Origin: an archaeon
Lineage (GTDB): Archaea; B1Sed10-29; WALL01; JAGHAM01
Assembly (NCBI GenBank): GCA_021107635.1
Contig: JAIOSL010000039.1
Span: 1-41,011 of the forward strand
Direction of reading: 5' to 3'
DNA: 41,011 bases
The position numbers were made by a program, and so were the translations under genes. The notes under the pieces were generated by a model. It searched no databases. It was not told where the DNA came from and saw nothing but the letters and a program-made list of their open reading frames with translations. Positions 23,074 to 32,437 of the stretch are shown here, piece after piece. Position 1 is the first letter of the stretch; each line of letters opens with the position of its first letter.

Positions 23074-23847
23074 ATGAGAAAACCCTACGTTGCAGGACAA
23101 TTTTACCCTGACTCCGTAGAGGAACTTACATCTATGCTAACCTCTTTCTTCAAACAAACCAAAACAAACCTAAAAAGCATAGCAGGAATAGCACCACACG
23201 CAGGATACGTATACTCAGGTCAAACAGCAGCACACACACACGCAGCACTAGACAAAGCAGATACTTACGTAATAATCGAACCAGACCACACAGGTGCAGC
23301 CATGGGAGGAAACATTGCCTACCCAAAAGGAAAATGGGAAACACCACTAGGAACAGTCAAAATTAACGAAACCGCACTAGAAACGCTACAAAACGTAGTC
23401 AGCATAAACGAAAAAGCACACGCTTTTGAACATTCAATAGAAGTACACCTACCATTCCTACAATTTCAAAACGACGACTTTGAAATCGTGCCGATAATAA
23501 TGGGAGACCAAAGCCTAGAATCCGCAAGACAATTAGGAAATGCTCTGGCCTCACTAAACTGTGCAGTAATAGCAAGCACAGACTTTTCACATTATGTTCC
23601 TCAAGCACTAGCACAAGAAAACGACAACTATGCCATCCAAAGCGTGCTCGACCTAGACGAAGCAGACTTTTACCGCCGAATAAGAGAACGCAACGTCAGC
23701 ACCTGCGGCAGAGGACCAATCGCAGCAGCAATAACATTCGCCAAACACAAAACATGCATTGAAGGAAGATTACTAGACTACTCCACCAGCGGTGACATAA
23801 CAGGAGATCCTAGTGTAGTTGGTTACGCATCAATAGCATTCATTTAA
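23074..23847 (+). CDS. Memo-family protein (COG1355)
   Basis: This 257-residue protein has the Memo fold motifs RKPYVAGQFYPDSVEEL at the start, GIAPHAGYVYSGQTAAHTHA, FEHSIEVHLPFLQF, and ASTDFSHYVP. The histidines at H48 and in EHSIEVH and SHY correspond to the metal/nitrogenase-like site of human MEMO1. Family function in Archaea is not settled. Its conserved position next to uS2 and mevalonate kinase in Archaea suggests a link with isoprenoid or membrane metabolism. A T-run (23853-23860) after the stop may end the uS13 operon transcript. Confidence 0.88.
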   Translation: MRKPYVAGQFYPDSVEELTSMLTSFFKQTKTNLKSIAGIAPHAGYVYSGQTAAHTHAALDKADTYVIIEPDHTGAAMGGNIAYPKGKWETPLGTVKINETALETLQNVVSINEKAHAFEHSIEVHLPFLQFQNDDFEIVPIIMGDQSLESARQLGNALASLNCAVIASTDFSHYVPQALAQENDNYAIQSVLDLDEADFYRRIRERNVSTCGRGPIAAAITFAKHKTCIEGRLLDYSTSGDITGDPSVVGYASIAFI

Positions 23848-23852
23848 GAAAA

Positions 23853-23863
23853 CTTTTTTTATA
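23853..23863 (+). promoter_or_regulatory. T-run and TATA box before mevalonate kinase
   Basis: CTTTTTTTATA lies just after the Memo stop. TTTTTATA is centred about 26 bases before ATG 23885, and there is no Shine-Dalgarno between, so the mevalonate kinase mRNA is probably leaderless. The T-run may also terminate the upstream transcript. Confidence 0.55.
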
Positions 23864-23884
23864 CCCCCTGCCTTAAACATATCC

Positions 23885-24784
23885 ATGACCATAGGAACAG
23901 CTCCAGGCAAAATAGTACTATTTGGAGAACACTCAGTAGTATATAATAAACCAGCGATAGCCGCACCAGTAACCAGCGTCAAAGCCCGCGTCCAGCTTGA
24001 ACCAGCGGAAAGATTTAGCATAGACTTTAAAAACGACGTAAACAAACAAAAAGCCTGGAAAGCCATTGAAAACACCGTAGACAATACCTTGGAAGCACTA
24101 CACATCAACGACAAAAACTTCAACATAACCATAGACTCAGAAGTTCCAATTGCATCAGGCATGGGAAGCGGAGCAGCAGTAGGCATAGCAACCATAAGAG
24201 CTATCACTAAACACTTTAACAAAAAACTAACAAAAAATCAGATTAGCAGCATAGACTTTAAAACCGAACAGCTCTTGCACACACACCCAAGTGGTATAGA
24301 CAACACAGTCATATCCCACGAAATACCCATAATATACCAAAATGGAGAACTCCAAAAAATAACCATAGGTAAACCACTCAACATACTCATAGCAAATACA
24401 GGCATACGCTCCAGCACAAAAGAAGCGCTCGAAGCTGTACGCACTGCATGGGAAAACAATCAAGCAGAATACGAAGGATACTTCAGACAGGCAGGCATGA
24501 TTGCACTAGAAGCAAAAAAGGCAATAGAGCTGGGTGAACTAGAAAACATTGGCAAACTAATGCAAGACTTCCAAGAATTCTACAAAAACATTAAAATGAG
24601 TCACCCAGCAAACGAAAAACTCATCCAAGCAGCACTCGACAACGAAGCACTAGGCTCAAAAATAAGTGGAGCAGGAAGAGGTGGATGTGTAATTGCACTA
24701 ATACAAAAAAATACTAAAGAACAAGTATACAACGCCTGGAAAAAACTTGACCCAGAAGTCATAATAGACACAAAGATACGCTAA
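23885..24784 (+). CDS. mvk: Mevalonate kinase
   Basis: This 299-residue GHMP kinase phosphorylates mevalonate to mevalonate 5-phosphate, opening the isoprenoid branch encoded downstream. Motif 1 is APGKIVLFGEHSVVYNKPAI (6-25). Motif 2, the ATP loop, is PIASGMGSGAAVG (88-100). The loop HPSGIDNTV holds the region after the catalytic Asp, and motif 3 is KISGAGRGGCVIAL near the C-terminus. It is the first gene of the isoprenoid locus and has its own TATA box. Confidence 0.94.
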   Translation: MTIGTAPGKIVLFGEHSVVYNKPAIAAPVTSVKARVQLEPAERFSIDFKNDVNKQKAWKAIENTVDNTLEALHINDKNFNITIDSEVPIASGMGSGAAVGIATIRAITKHFNKKLTKNQISSIDFKTEQLLHTHPSGIDNTVISHEIPIIYQNGELQKITIGKPLNILIANTGIRSSTKEALEAVRTAWENNQAEYEGYFRQAGMIALEAKKAIELGELENIGKLMQDFQEFYKNIKMSHPANEKLIQAALDNEALGSKISGAGRGGCVIALIQKNTKEQVYNAWKKLDPEVIIDTKIR

Positions 24785-24798
24785 ATGCCGAAACTACA

Positions 24799-24806
24799 TT
24801 TATTAA
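24799..24806 (+). promoter_or_regulatory. TATA box before ubiX
   Basis: TTTATTAA is centred 31 bases before ATG 24834, predicting a transcript with a leader of only about 5 bases. No Shine-Dalgarno is seen. The genes from UbiX through IPK follow without further gaps and are probably one operon. Confidence 0.5.
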
Positions 24807-24833
24807 CAAACAAAAACCCTATTAACTGATCAA

Positions 24834-25394
24834 ATGAAAGTTTTAGTAGCAATCACAGGCGCCAGTGGATTTCCCCTCGCAGTGAAAACACTGAAAGAAC
24901 TAGGAAAGAAAGAAATAGAACGACACCTAATCGTCAGCAAAAATGCACACAAAGTAAGAGAACAAGAAACAGAATTAACAAGCGAACAAATAGAACAACT
25001 ATGCGAACACTATTATAAACCAGACGCAATCCACACCAGTATCTGTTCAGGAAGCTATCCAATCAACGCAATGATTATTGTACCCTGCTCAATGAACACT
25101 CTCGCGAAGATAGCTGGAGGCATCGAAGACAACGCCATCACCAGAGCAGCAGGAGTAAACATCAAACAAGAACGAAAAGTTATACTAGTACCAAGAGAAA
25201 CCCCCTTACACCTAGCAGCACTAAAAAACATGGTGAAAGCAAAACAACAAGGCTGCTCAATAGTTCCACCAATGCTTGCACACCATACCAAACCAAAAAC
25301 AATCGAAAATAGCGAAAACTTTGTGATAGGAAAAATCCTTGAATTGCTAGGAATAGAACACACACTATACCAAGAATGGAACGTGAAAAAATGA
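24834..25394 (+). CDS. ubiX: Flavin prenyltransferase (UbiX/Pad1 family)
   Basis: This 186-residue flavoprotein makes prenylated FMN from FMN and dimethylallyl phosphate for UbiD decarboxylases. The flavin loop ITGASGFPLAVKTLKEL is at the N-terminus; SICSGSYPINAMIIVPCSMN and NTLAKIAGGIEDNAITRAAG follow; LVPRETPLHLAALKNM is the C-terminal signature. It overlaps the UbiD-family gene by 4 bases (ATGA), so one probably serves the other. The prenyl donor is itself a product of this pathway. Confidence 0.93.
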   Translation: MKVLVAITGASGFPLAVKTLKELGKKEIERHLIVSKNAHKVREQETELTSEQIEQLCEHYYKPDAIHTSICSGSYPINAMIIVPCSMNTLAKIAGGIEDNAITRAAGVNIKQERKVILVPRETPLHLAALKNMVKAKQQGCSIVPPMLAHHTKPKTIENSENFVIGKILELLGIEHTLYQEWNVKK

Positions 25395-26713
25395 ACCTAA
25401 AACAATTCCTAACAGAACTAGAAAAAAAAGAACTACTACTAAAAATAAACCAAAAAGTCAACCCAGAATACGAAATAGCAGCAATTCAAAACCAACTAAA
25501 AGAAAAAACAGTACTCTACGAAAACGTTCAAAACAGCGGATACCAAGTAGTTTCAGGCATATGCTCAACAAGACAACATTTTGCCATAGCACTAGGAATC
25601 AAAAAAAACGAGCTAATAGAAACCATGACCCACGCAATGAACAACCCAACTCAACCAGAACTAACCAAAAATGCTCCCTGTCAAGAAGTCTTCGAAGAAG
25701 CAAACCTAGACACCATTCCAATACTAACACACTTCAAAACAGATGGAGGACCATACATAACCTCCGCAGTAGCAATAATCAAAGATCCTGACTACGGAAG
25801 AAACGCATGCTACCACAGACTCATGAAAATAGACAAGAACTCATTCACAGCAAGAATAATCGAACAAAGAGGAACAGACACAGCAATGAAAAAAGCCTTC
25901 GCACAAAACAAAGAACTAGAAATCGCTTTTTGTATAGGACCACCAATTCAAGTACTACTCGCAGCAGCAATGTCACCAGGAAAAAGCGTGGACGAACTCT
26001 CAATAGCAAACACCATGCAAGAAACACCACTAGTGAAATGCAAAACCATTGACCTAGAAGTACCAGCAGAAACAGAAATAATACTAGAAGGAAAAATAAC
26101 CAAAAAACAAGGCCATGAAGGACCCTTTGTAGACCTAACAAACACCATTGATTTTGTGAGACAACAACCACATATTGAAATAAACTGCATGACCCACAAA
26201 CACGACCCAATATACCATGCCCTGCTACCAGCAGGACCAGAACACAAAAATTTGATGGGAATGCCACGAGAACCAACAATATACACAGAAGTCAAAAAAG
26301 TCTGCAAATGCAGAAACGTGCTTATCACACCAGGAGGCTGCTCATGGTTACATGCAATCATTCAAATAAACAAAAAACAAGAAGAAGACAGCAAAAAAGC
26401 CATTCAAGCAGCATTTAATGGACATACAAGCCTCAAACATTGTGTAATCATAGATGAAGACATTGACATTTACAACCCTGCAGACATAGAATGGGCAATA
26501 GCCACACGCTTCCAAGCAGACAAAGATATGATCATCCTAGAAAACCAACCATCCAGCTCACTCGACCCAAGCGCAGAAAAACCAGAAGGCCAAAAAGCCA
26601 GAACAGCCAAGCTTGGCATCGACGCAACCATGCCAATAAAAAACAGAAACAAATTCCGAAAAAAAGAATATGAACAAATTTACCTTCCAAAATACATGAG
26701 GCACGAAAAATGA
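25391..26713 (+). CDS. UbiD-family decarboxylase, probable anhydromevalonate phosphate decarboxylase
   Basis: From ATG 25391 the protein has 440 residues; GTGAA lies upstream and ATG 25376 is the alternative. UbiD features are HRLMKIDKNSFTARIIEQRG, FCIGPPIQVLLAAAMSPGKS, KKQGHEGPFVDLTNTIDFV and the C-terminal DIEWAIATRFQADKDM. In the archaeal mevalonate route, established for Aeropyrum pernix, a UbiD-family enzyme decarboxylates trans-anhydromevalonate phosphate to isopentenyl phosphate. The substrate is assigned here from neighbours (mevalonate kinase, UbiX, the dehydratase subunits, IPK), not from residues. Confidence 0.85.
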   Translation: MNLKQFLTELEKKELLLKINQKVNPEYEIAAIQNQLKEKTVLYENVQNSGYQVVSGICSTRQHFAIALGIKKNELIETMTHAMNNPTQPELTKNAPCQEVFEEANLDTIPILTHFKTDGGPYITSAVAIIKDPDYGRNACYHRLMKIDKNSFTARIIEQRGTDTAMKKAFAQNKELEIAFCIGPPIQVLLAAAMSPGKSVDELSIANTMQETPLVKCKTIDLEVPAETEIILEGKITKKQGHEGPFVDLTNTIDFVRQQPHIEINCMTHKHDPIYHALLPAGPEHKNLMGMPREPTIYTEVKKVCKCRNVLITPGGCSWLHAIIQINKKQEEDSKKAIQAAFNGHTSLKHCVIIDEDIDIYNPADIEWAIATRFQADKDMIILENQPSSSLDPSAEKPEGQKARTAKLGIDATMPIKNRNKFRKKEYEQIYLPKYMRHEK

Positions 26714-27348
26714 ACGCAGTAATATTTGATTTCGATGGAGTCTTAACCACCCAAACACTAGACATAGCAGTTAAAGAACTTGGAAAAATCCTGGGAAAAC
26801 CAATAGACAAAGAACGAATTGCACTGCTAGAAGGCACTCCAATAGAAGGCATAATCTCAGAATACATTGGCAAACCAATTGATGACCCGGAAGTAATCGA
26901 AATTGACAGAAAAAAACTTGAAATGTTCAGAAAAGACCGCAAAACCATCAAACTTCAAGAAAAACCAATAGAACTCGTAAAAAAACTTAACAAAAAAGGA
27001 ATCAAACTAGCAATAGCAAGCGGCTCCCGCAAAGAAAACCTGAATGAAATACTAGGAAAAACCAAAAACATGTTCAAAATAATCCTAACATCAGAAGACT
27101 TCAACAAAAACAAACCAGACCCAGAACCGTACCTGACTGCCGCAAAAAAGCTAGGAGTAACACCCAGTGAATGCATTGTCATAGAAAATGCACCCAGAGG
27201 TATCGAATCCGCAAAAGCAGCAGGCATGACATGCATAGCAATAACAACAACACTTAAAGCCACTCACCTCAAAAAAGCAGACATCATAGTAAACGATTAC
27301 GACCAACTAGAAAAAACAATATTTGAACTAATAGAGGCGAAAAAATGA
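26710..27348 (+). CDS. HAD hydrolase, beta-phosphoglucomutase-like (copy 1)
   Basis: This 212-residue HAD protein has motif I DFDGVLTT (nucleophile Asp7, acid Asp9), motif II IASGS, motif III Lys in NKPDPEPY, and motif IV IENAPRGIESAKAAGM. Motif IV has ENAP where many relatives have EDSP. A helical cap (about 15-90) follows motif I. It overlaps both neighbours by 4 bases, so it belongs to the isoprenoid operon. The substrate is unknown. A phosphatase acting on an isoprenoid phosphate intermediate is an inference from location only. Confidence 0.8.
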   Translation: MNAVIFDFDGVLTTQTLDIAVKELGKILGKPIDKERIALLEGTPIEGIISEYIGKPIDDPEVIEIDRKKLEMFRKDRKTIKLQEKPIELVKKLNKKGIKLAIASGSRKENLNEILGKTKNMFKIILTSEDFNKNKPDPEPYLTAAKKLGVTPSECIVIENAPRGIESAKAAGMTCIAITTTLKATHLKKADIIVNDYDQLEKTIFELIEAKK

Positions 27349-27986
27349 TAAAAGCAGTAATATTCGACTTTGATGGAGTCATAGCACCAACCATGGAAAA
27401 ACACGCCAAATCATACCAAGAAGTACTCTCAAAGATAGGAGTATGGATAAACCCAAAAGCAGTATACCTCGCAGAAGGCGCACTCCCAGAAGTAATGCTT
27501 TCAAGACTGCTCCAAAAACCAGTAGACCTTGAGATAAAACAATTAGCACGCAAAAAAAGTGAACTGTTCCGAAAACACAGAAAATACATAATACCCTACA
27601 AAGAAGCACTAACACTCGCAAAAAAACTCAAGAAAAAAGGCTATAAAATAGCTATTGCATCTGGAGGCCAAAGAAGAAATGGAGAAATAATTCTAGGAGA
27701 CCAAATCAAAATATTTGAGACATACTTAGATGGAACAGATGTTAAACAACACAAACCAGACCCAGAAGTCTACCTAAAAGCAGCAAAAACTCTTAAAGTA
27801 AAACCAAAACAATGCATAGTAATAGAAAATGCGCCCCATGGCATCACAGCAGCAAAAGCAGCAGGCATGACATGCATAGCAATAACAACAACACTCAACA
27901 AAGAAGACCTGGAAGAAGCAGACTTTATAGTCAACACATTCAAAGAAATCGAAAACAGAATTGAAATCATAAGCAAACTAAAGTGA
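27345..27986 (+). CDS. HAD hydrolase, beta-phosphoglucomutase-like (copy 2)
   Basis: This 213-residue tandem paralogue of the preceding gene has motif I DFDGVIAP, motif II IASGG, motif III HKPDPEVY and motif IV IENAPHGITAAKAAGM. The C-terminal core AAGMTCIAITTTL is identical in both copies, while the caps differ (for example the KHAKSYQEVL region here). That suggests duplication followed by change of substrate. ATGA overlap with copy 1; it is followed by the dehydratase large subunit. Function unknown. Confidence 0.8.
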   Translation: MIKAVIFDFDGVIAPTMEKHAKSYQEVLSKIGVWINPKAVYLAEGALPEVMLSRLLQKPVDLEIKQLARKKSELFRKHRKYIIPYKEALTLAKKLKKKGYKIAIASGGQRRNGEIILGDQIKIFETYLDGTDVKQHKPDPEVYLKAAKTLKVKPKQCIVIENAPHGITAAKAAGMTCIAITTTLNKEDLEEADFIVNTFKEIENRIEIISKLK

Positions 27987-27990
27987 ACCA

Positions 27991-29193
27991 ATGCAACTAA
28001 CACACGAAGAACAGAATGTTCTTAACGGTGAAGAAGGACCAGGCAAACAAAAAGCCATGGAAATACTAGTTGCACTAGGAAAAATCTACAACGCGACTAG
28101 ACTGTTCCCAATCAAAAGCGTGCAAGTAGCAGGCGTATCCTATAATAACCTAGGCGACGCAGGACTAGAATTCTTACAACAATGGGCAAACCAAAACGCA
28201 AAAGCAAGCGTGCCCGCAATGCTCAATCCTGCAGGCATGGACCTAAAAAACTGGCAAAACCAAGGAATCACCAAACAATTCGCTGAAAAACAACAAGACG
28301 TGATTCACGCTTACACTCAAATGGGAATTAAACCAGATTGCACCTGCACACCCTACCTAATCGGCATGCAACCAGAGTACGGCCAGCACGTCGCCTGGAG
28401 CGAATCCAGCGCAGTAACCTACATCAACTCCATTATTGGCGCGCGCACCAACAGAGAAGGAGGGCCATCCGCACTCGCATCAGCAATCATAGGCAAAACC
28501 CCATATTATGGCCTGCACCTACAAGAAAACCGTCAACCAGACATGCTGGTAAAAATCAAAACAGACCTAAAAAACTCCGTGGAATTCAGCGCGCTAGGAT
28601 ACCACCTTGGGAAAAACTATCCTGAAAAAATACCGTATATTACAGGAATAAAACATGCAACTCAAAGCAAACTGAAAGCACTTAGTGCAAGCATAGTTAC
28701 ATACGGAGGACCACCATTATTCCATATTGAAAACATTACAGCAGAAGCCAAGAAAAAAACAGTAAAAAAACCAGAAAAACAAAACATGATCGATGAAAAA
28801 GACATAAAAAAAGCCATTCAAGAAATAAACGATTCAGGTCCCATCGACCTAATATTCCTAGGCTGTCCCCACTGCTCACTAGAAGAACTAGAAAAGATAG
28901 CACTCCTACTCAAAAACAAAAAAGTACACAAAGAAACCTGGATAGCCACAGCCAGAAAAACCATGGAACGCGCAAAACACAAAGGTATCATTAAACCAAT
29001 AGAAACATCCGGCGCGAAAGTTGTTTGTGACACATGCGTAGCAGTAACACCACTCAAAGGACGATTTCATGGACTAGCAACAAATTCAGCCAAAGCATGT
29101 TATTACTCAAGAGGAACTAATGCACTACACTGCATGATCGGCTCTACAGAAAAATGCATTAAGATAGCAACAGAGGAAAACAATGAATGCTAG
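27991..29193 (+). CDS. Phosphomevalonate dehydratase large subunit (aconitase X type)
   Basis: This 400-residue AcnX-family protein dehydrates mevalonate 5-phosphate to trans-anhydromevalonate phosphate with an iron-sulfur cluster. Key segments are [40 protein letters not shown] (Cys117/119), [31 protein letters not shown] (Cys292/295) and [11 protein letters not shown] (Cys346/349). The small subunit overlaps its end by 11 bases. The assignment as the mevalonate enzyme, not another AcnX, rests on the surrounding pathway genes. Confidence 0.9.
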   Translation: MQLTHEEQNVLNGEEGPGKQKAMEILVALGKIYNATRLFPIKSVQVAGVSYNNLGDAGLEFLQQWANQNAKASVPAMLNPAGMDLKNWQNQGITKQFAEKQQDVIHAYTQMGIKPDCTCTPYLIGMQPEYGQHVAWSESSAVTYINSIIGARTNREGGPSALASAIIGKTPYYGLHLQENRQPDMLVKIKTDLKNSVEFSALGYHLGKNYPEKIPYITGIKHATQSKLKALSASIVTYGGPPLFHIENITAEAKKKTVKKPEKQNMIDEKDIKKAIQEINDSGPIDLIFLGCPHCSLEELEKIALLLKNKKVHKETWIATARKTMERAKHKGIIKPIETSGAKVVCDTCVAVTPLKGRFHGLATNSAKACYYSRGTNALHCMIGSTEKCIKIATEENNEC

Positions 29194-29563
29194 AGTAATA
29201 AAACACGGAACTGCAAAAGGCAAAGCTCTAGTATCAACACAATCAATCTCATTCTTTGGAGGAGTAGACCCAAACACAGGCAAAATAATCGAAAAAGGCC
29301 ACTCACTTGAAGGCAAAAGTATTGCAGGCAAAATACTAGTATTTCCCTGTGGAAAAGGAAGTACAGTAGGATCATATATCATCTATAGACTCAAAAAAAA
29401 CGGAAAAGCACCACTAGCAATAGTAAACAAAGAAAGCGAACCAATAGTAGCAGTAGGCGCGATAATAGCTGAAATACCAATGGTTGACCAAGTAAACATC
29501 AATAAAATTAAAAATAATGCAGATGTAATCATAAACGGAGAAGTGATAGAATGGAAGAACTAA
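29183..29563 (+). CDS. Phosphomevalonate dehydratase small subunit (AcnX swivel domain, DUF126)
   Basis: This 126-residue swivelling domain is the separate small subunit typical of archaeal AcnX. Motifs: [40 protein letters not shown] and the [20 protein letters not shown] loop. AGAGG precedes ATG 29183, inside the end of the large subunit gene, which favours equal production. It overlaps IPK by 13 bases. Confidence 0.92.
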   Translation: MNARVIKHGTAKGKALVSTQSISFFGGVDPNTGKIIEKGHSLEGKSIAGKILVFPCGKGSTVGSYIIYRLKKNGKAPLAIVNKESEPIVAVGAIIAEIPMVDQVNINKIKNNADVIINGEVIEWKN

Positions 29564-30369
29564 TCCTCATGAAACTCGGTGGATCGGTAATCACTGAGAA
29601 AAACAAGCCAGACACTGAAATGCTTGACGTGATAAAAAGAGTAGTAAAAGAAATACACGAAGCCAGACAAGAACGTGACTTCAAGCTGATAGTAGGCCAT
29701 GGAGGAGGTTCATACCCACATGTGCCAGCAAGCCAATTCAAAACCAATGAAGGCGTGATAAATGATAATAGCTATGAAGGCATAGCAAAAGTCCAAGATG
29801 CAGCATCCAGACTCAACAGGATAATAGTACGTGAACTAATCAACGCAGGAGAAAATGCTTTAAGCATACAATTAAGCGCTTGCTGCGTAGCAGAAAACGG
29901 CAGACTAAAAGACATGTACCTGAAACCAATAAAAATGCTGCTCGACTTTAACATGCTGCCAGTGCCACACGGAGATGTCGCACTAGACATCAACCAAGGA
30001 TGCTGCATACTTTCAACAGAAGAAGTATTGAGTTACCTGGCAAGACAAGAATCCTTCTTCAAAGACTACCAACTAAAACGTATTATAGTCTGCGGACGCG
30101 TAGATGGAGTGTTTACAGGAGACCCAGAAAGTCAAGACAGTGAACTAATCAAAGAGATTACACCAAACACACTACCACAAATAGAAGATTATCTCGCTGA
30201 ATCCTCAGGCATTGATGTAACCGGAGGCATGGTACACAAAGTCAAAAGAATGATGGAAATCACAGACAAAAACATTCAAACAGAAATAATCAACGCTTTA
30301 CGACCAAACTATGTCAAACGGGCACTGCTCGGAGAAAAAAACCTGGGAACAGTTATAAAGAACGATTGA
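29551..30369 (+). CDS. Isopentenyl phosphate kinase
   Basis: This 272-residue amino-acid-kinase-fold enzyme converts isopentenyl phosphate to IPP. Motifs: [10 protein letters not shown] at the N-terminus; [13 protein letters not shown], with the substrate-phosphate His region; [14 protein letters not shown]; and [19 protein letters not shown] 29551 is preceded by AGTGAT. It completes the route mevalonate kinase, dehydratase, decarboxylase, IPK. The stop is followed by a 61-base gap with a new TATA box. A related but much longer kinase-like fusion comes next. Confidence 0.93.
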   Translation: MEELILMKLGGSVITEKNKPDTEMLDVIKRVVKEIHEARQERDFKLIVGHGGGSYPHVPASQFKTNEGVINDNSYEGIAKVQDAASRLNRIIVRELINAGENALSIQLSACCVAENGRLKDMYLKPIKMLLDFNMLPVPHGDVALDINQGCCILSTEEVLSYLARQESFFKDYQLKRIIVCGRVDGVFTGDPESQDSELIKEITPNTLPQIEDYLAESSGIDVTGGMVHKVKRMMEITDKNIQTEIINALRPNYVKRALLGEKNLGTVIKND

Positions 30370-30387
30370 TTCCATAAACCAGCCAAG

Positions 30388-30397
30388 TTTATATAAA
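30388..30397 (+). promoter_or_regulatory. TATA box before the fusion gene
   Basis: TTTATATAAA is a strong palindromic TATA box in the 61-base gap between IPK and the fusion gene. It predicts a start near 30419 and a leader of about 12 bases. The fusion gene and the isomerase (4-base overlap) would form their own transcription unit. Confidence 0.6.
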
Positions 30398-30430
30398 CAA
30401 AAAGTGTAAAATTACTGCAAGGCGTGTTGT

Positions 30431-32437
30431 ATGGCAAGATATCTTAAAAAGAGAAGAACACTAAAAAAAGAATGGCTCTACAAAAAACTCAAAAAATGGA
30501 ACAGAGAATACAATACAAAAGAAGCCGAAGTAATCAAAGATATCAAAGCTAACAAAAAACTCCTCGACGCCTTCACTCATGAAGGATTCTTAGAACATGC
30601 ACTCAGAGCAAAATATGGAGATAATTCAGCTATTGCTATAGGTGGATCTAGAAGAAATAAATTTAAAGCAGTTCCTCCAAAAGACGAGAAAAAATTTCCT
30701 GACCTTGACATAGTTGTATTTCGCCCAGAAAATCAAAAAACCAAAACTGATTTTCCTAAATTAGATACACCTCTCCTAAGCTATCTAACGCTTACAAAAC
30801 TAGGTCTAGCAAAAAAAAGAGAGAACTATGCTGGAATAAAAGAAAAAATCAAAGGAAGAAAATTCCTCGACTTATACGTAATCGACAAAAAAATGCCAGA
30901 GATTCCTGAGTATAAATATGATGAACATACAGCAATAGTGAAAAACTTGGCACGAATAGAACTTAAAGCAATCAGAGACACACCATTCGTAAAAACTTGG
31001 GAAAAAGCAGAAAAAGCAAGAGCAATAGTCGAATTACTCTCAAGCGTTCCAAATTCAAACAAAGCCATGAGCATTGAAGAAATGACAAAAAATTGGGGAA
31101 AAACAATAGAATATCATCAATACGATGCATTCGACACAATAATGACAGAAAAGGAGAGAAAGAAACTGCCCAAAATGCAAGCAAAAGCAAGAAAAGGAAT
31201 AAACAAAAAAGACCTGGAATGCATTATACAACACTTAACAGAAACCGGCGCACTAAAAGAAAAAAATGGAAAGTACTCAATAAGCAAAAAGTATAAAGGA
31301 GATATAGGATTCGACGAACACAAAGTCATGGAAGACTACTGGAATGATATCAAACCGGGCAAACGCATTATAATTAAACTAGGTGGAGGTCTCATCGCAC
31401 CTAAAAAGCGAAAATACCGAGGGCTCGACAAACGAGTATTCAAACATCTCATGAAAGACATCAAAGAACTCCACGAAGACGGATACGAAATAGGAATTAC
31501 AATCGGAGGAGGCAAATATGGACACAGAGCAGTAGAAAAAGAACCTGGAGTAAAAGAATTCAGAGAAGAAAGAAACAAAATGTACGAAATGATAGATGGC
31601 GTAGCAAAAGGACTAGGAAAATCATTCGTAGGAATGAATGAAATGGACAAAAAAGAACAAGCAAAAGAAGCTAAAAAAACGTATGAAAAAATGGTAGAAC
31701 TTGAAATTCAACAAACAAAATTAAACAAGCTCCTCGAAAAAAACAACTACTTCCACGATGCCAACGACAAAATAAATCAAGCAATAGAAGAACTACACAT
31801 AATAACAAAAGTAGAAGCAAAAAGTCACGGACTCAAAATAAAAAGAGTAGTGCACCCAAAAGACGTAGTCTACCACGAACCAAAACCGCCAAAAGAAACA
31901 AAATCAGAACGAGACATCTGGAAACACGCAATAAAATATCTTTCAAGAGAAGGCGATTACAAAATAGGGAAAAACTCCCTCGATGAATACAAAGAAGAAC
32001 TAGAAAAAGGGAAAAATATCCCATCAGCATACGGAATGGTAATAAGAAGAAAAGGTCAAAAAATCGAAAGCCCGTACAAGATAGCATCTGCAGACAACCT
32101 CACAGAAGAAATAGCAAAACACACTAAAGCAGACAAAGTAATATTCGTCACAGACGTAAACGGAGTCTACACCAAAGATCCAAAAGAAAATAAAGACGCC
32201 AAACACATACCAAGAGGCACGCCAACAGAGATAAAAGCAAGAGTAAAAGACACAAAAACCAAAAAAATAGACGTGACTGGATCAATGGGAAACAAACTAG
32301 GCAGCTCAGAAACAATAGCAACCATGGGCATACCCGTACACATAATAAACGGAAAGAAAAAAGTAAGCATAATAAGAGCACTGAGCGGAGAAAACGTAGG
32401 AACAAGAATACTCCCAGAAAAAGGTGAGAAAAAATGA
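30431..32437 (+). CDS. Fusion of nucleotidyltransferase-like and isopentenyl-phosphate-kinase-like domains
   Basis: I know no protein of this architecture (668 residues). Residues about 50-150 look like a Pol-beta-type nucleotidyltransferase: IAIGGSRRNKF (68-78), PDLDIVVF (90-97) and a third acid in RKFLDLYVID (143-152). A helical region with a winged-helix-like segment (257-287) follows. From 312 on it is an amino acid kinase domain closest to IPK: IIIKLGGGLIA (313-323), GGGKYGHRAV (359-368), FVTDVNGVYTKDPK (572-585), KIDVTGSMGNKLG (612-624). A charged insertion of about 120 residues (405-525) splits it. The isomerase gene overlaps its end. All hallmark residues are kept, so both domains could be active. 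Substrates are unknown. Confidence 0.7.
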   Translation: MARYLKKRRTLKKEWLYKKLKKWNREYNTKEAEVIKDIKANKKLLDAFTHEGFLEHALRAKYGDNSAIAIGGSRRNKFKAVPPKDEKKFPDLDIVVFRPENQKTKTDFPKLDTPLLSYLTLTKLGLAKKRENYAGIKEKIKGRKFLDLYVIDKKMPEIPEYKYDEHTAIVKNLARIELKAIRDTPFVKTWEKAEKARAIVELLSSVPNSNKAMSIEEMTKNWGKTIEYHQYDAFDTIMTEKERKKLPKMQAKARKGINKKDLECIIQHLTETGALKEKNGKYSISKKYKGDIGFDEHKVMEDYWNDIKPGKRIIIKLGGGLIAPKKRKYRGLDKRVFKHLMKDIKELHEDGYEIGITIGGGKYGHRAVEKEPGVKEFREERNKMYEMIDGVAKGLGKSFVGMNEMDKKEQAKEAKKTYEKMVELEIQQTKLNKLLEKNNYFHDANDKINQAIEELHIITKVEAKSHGLKIKRVVHPKDVVYHEPKPPKETKSERDIWKHAIKYLSREGDYKIGKNSLDEYKEELEKGKNIPSAYGMVIRRKGQKIESPYKIASADNLTEEIAKHTKADKVIFVTDVNGVYTKDPKENKDAKHIPRGTPTEIKARVKDTKTKKIDVTGSMGNKLGSSETIATMGIPVHIINGKKKVSIIRALSGENVGTRILPEKGEKK

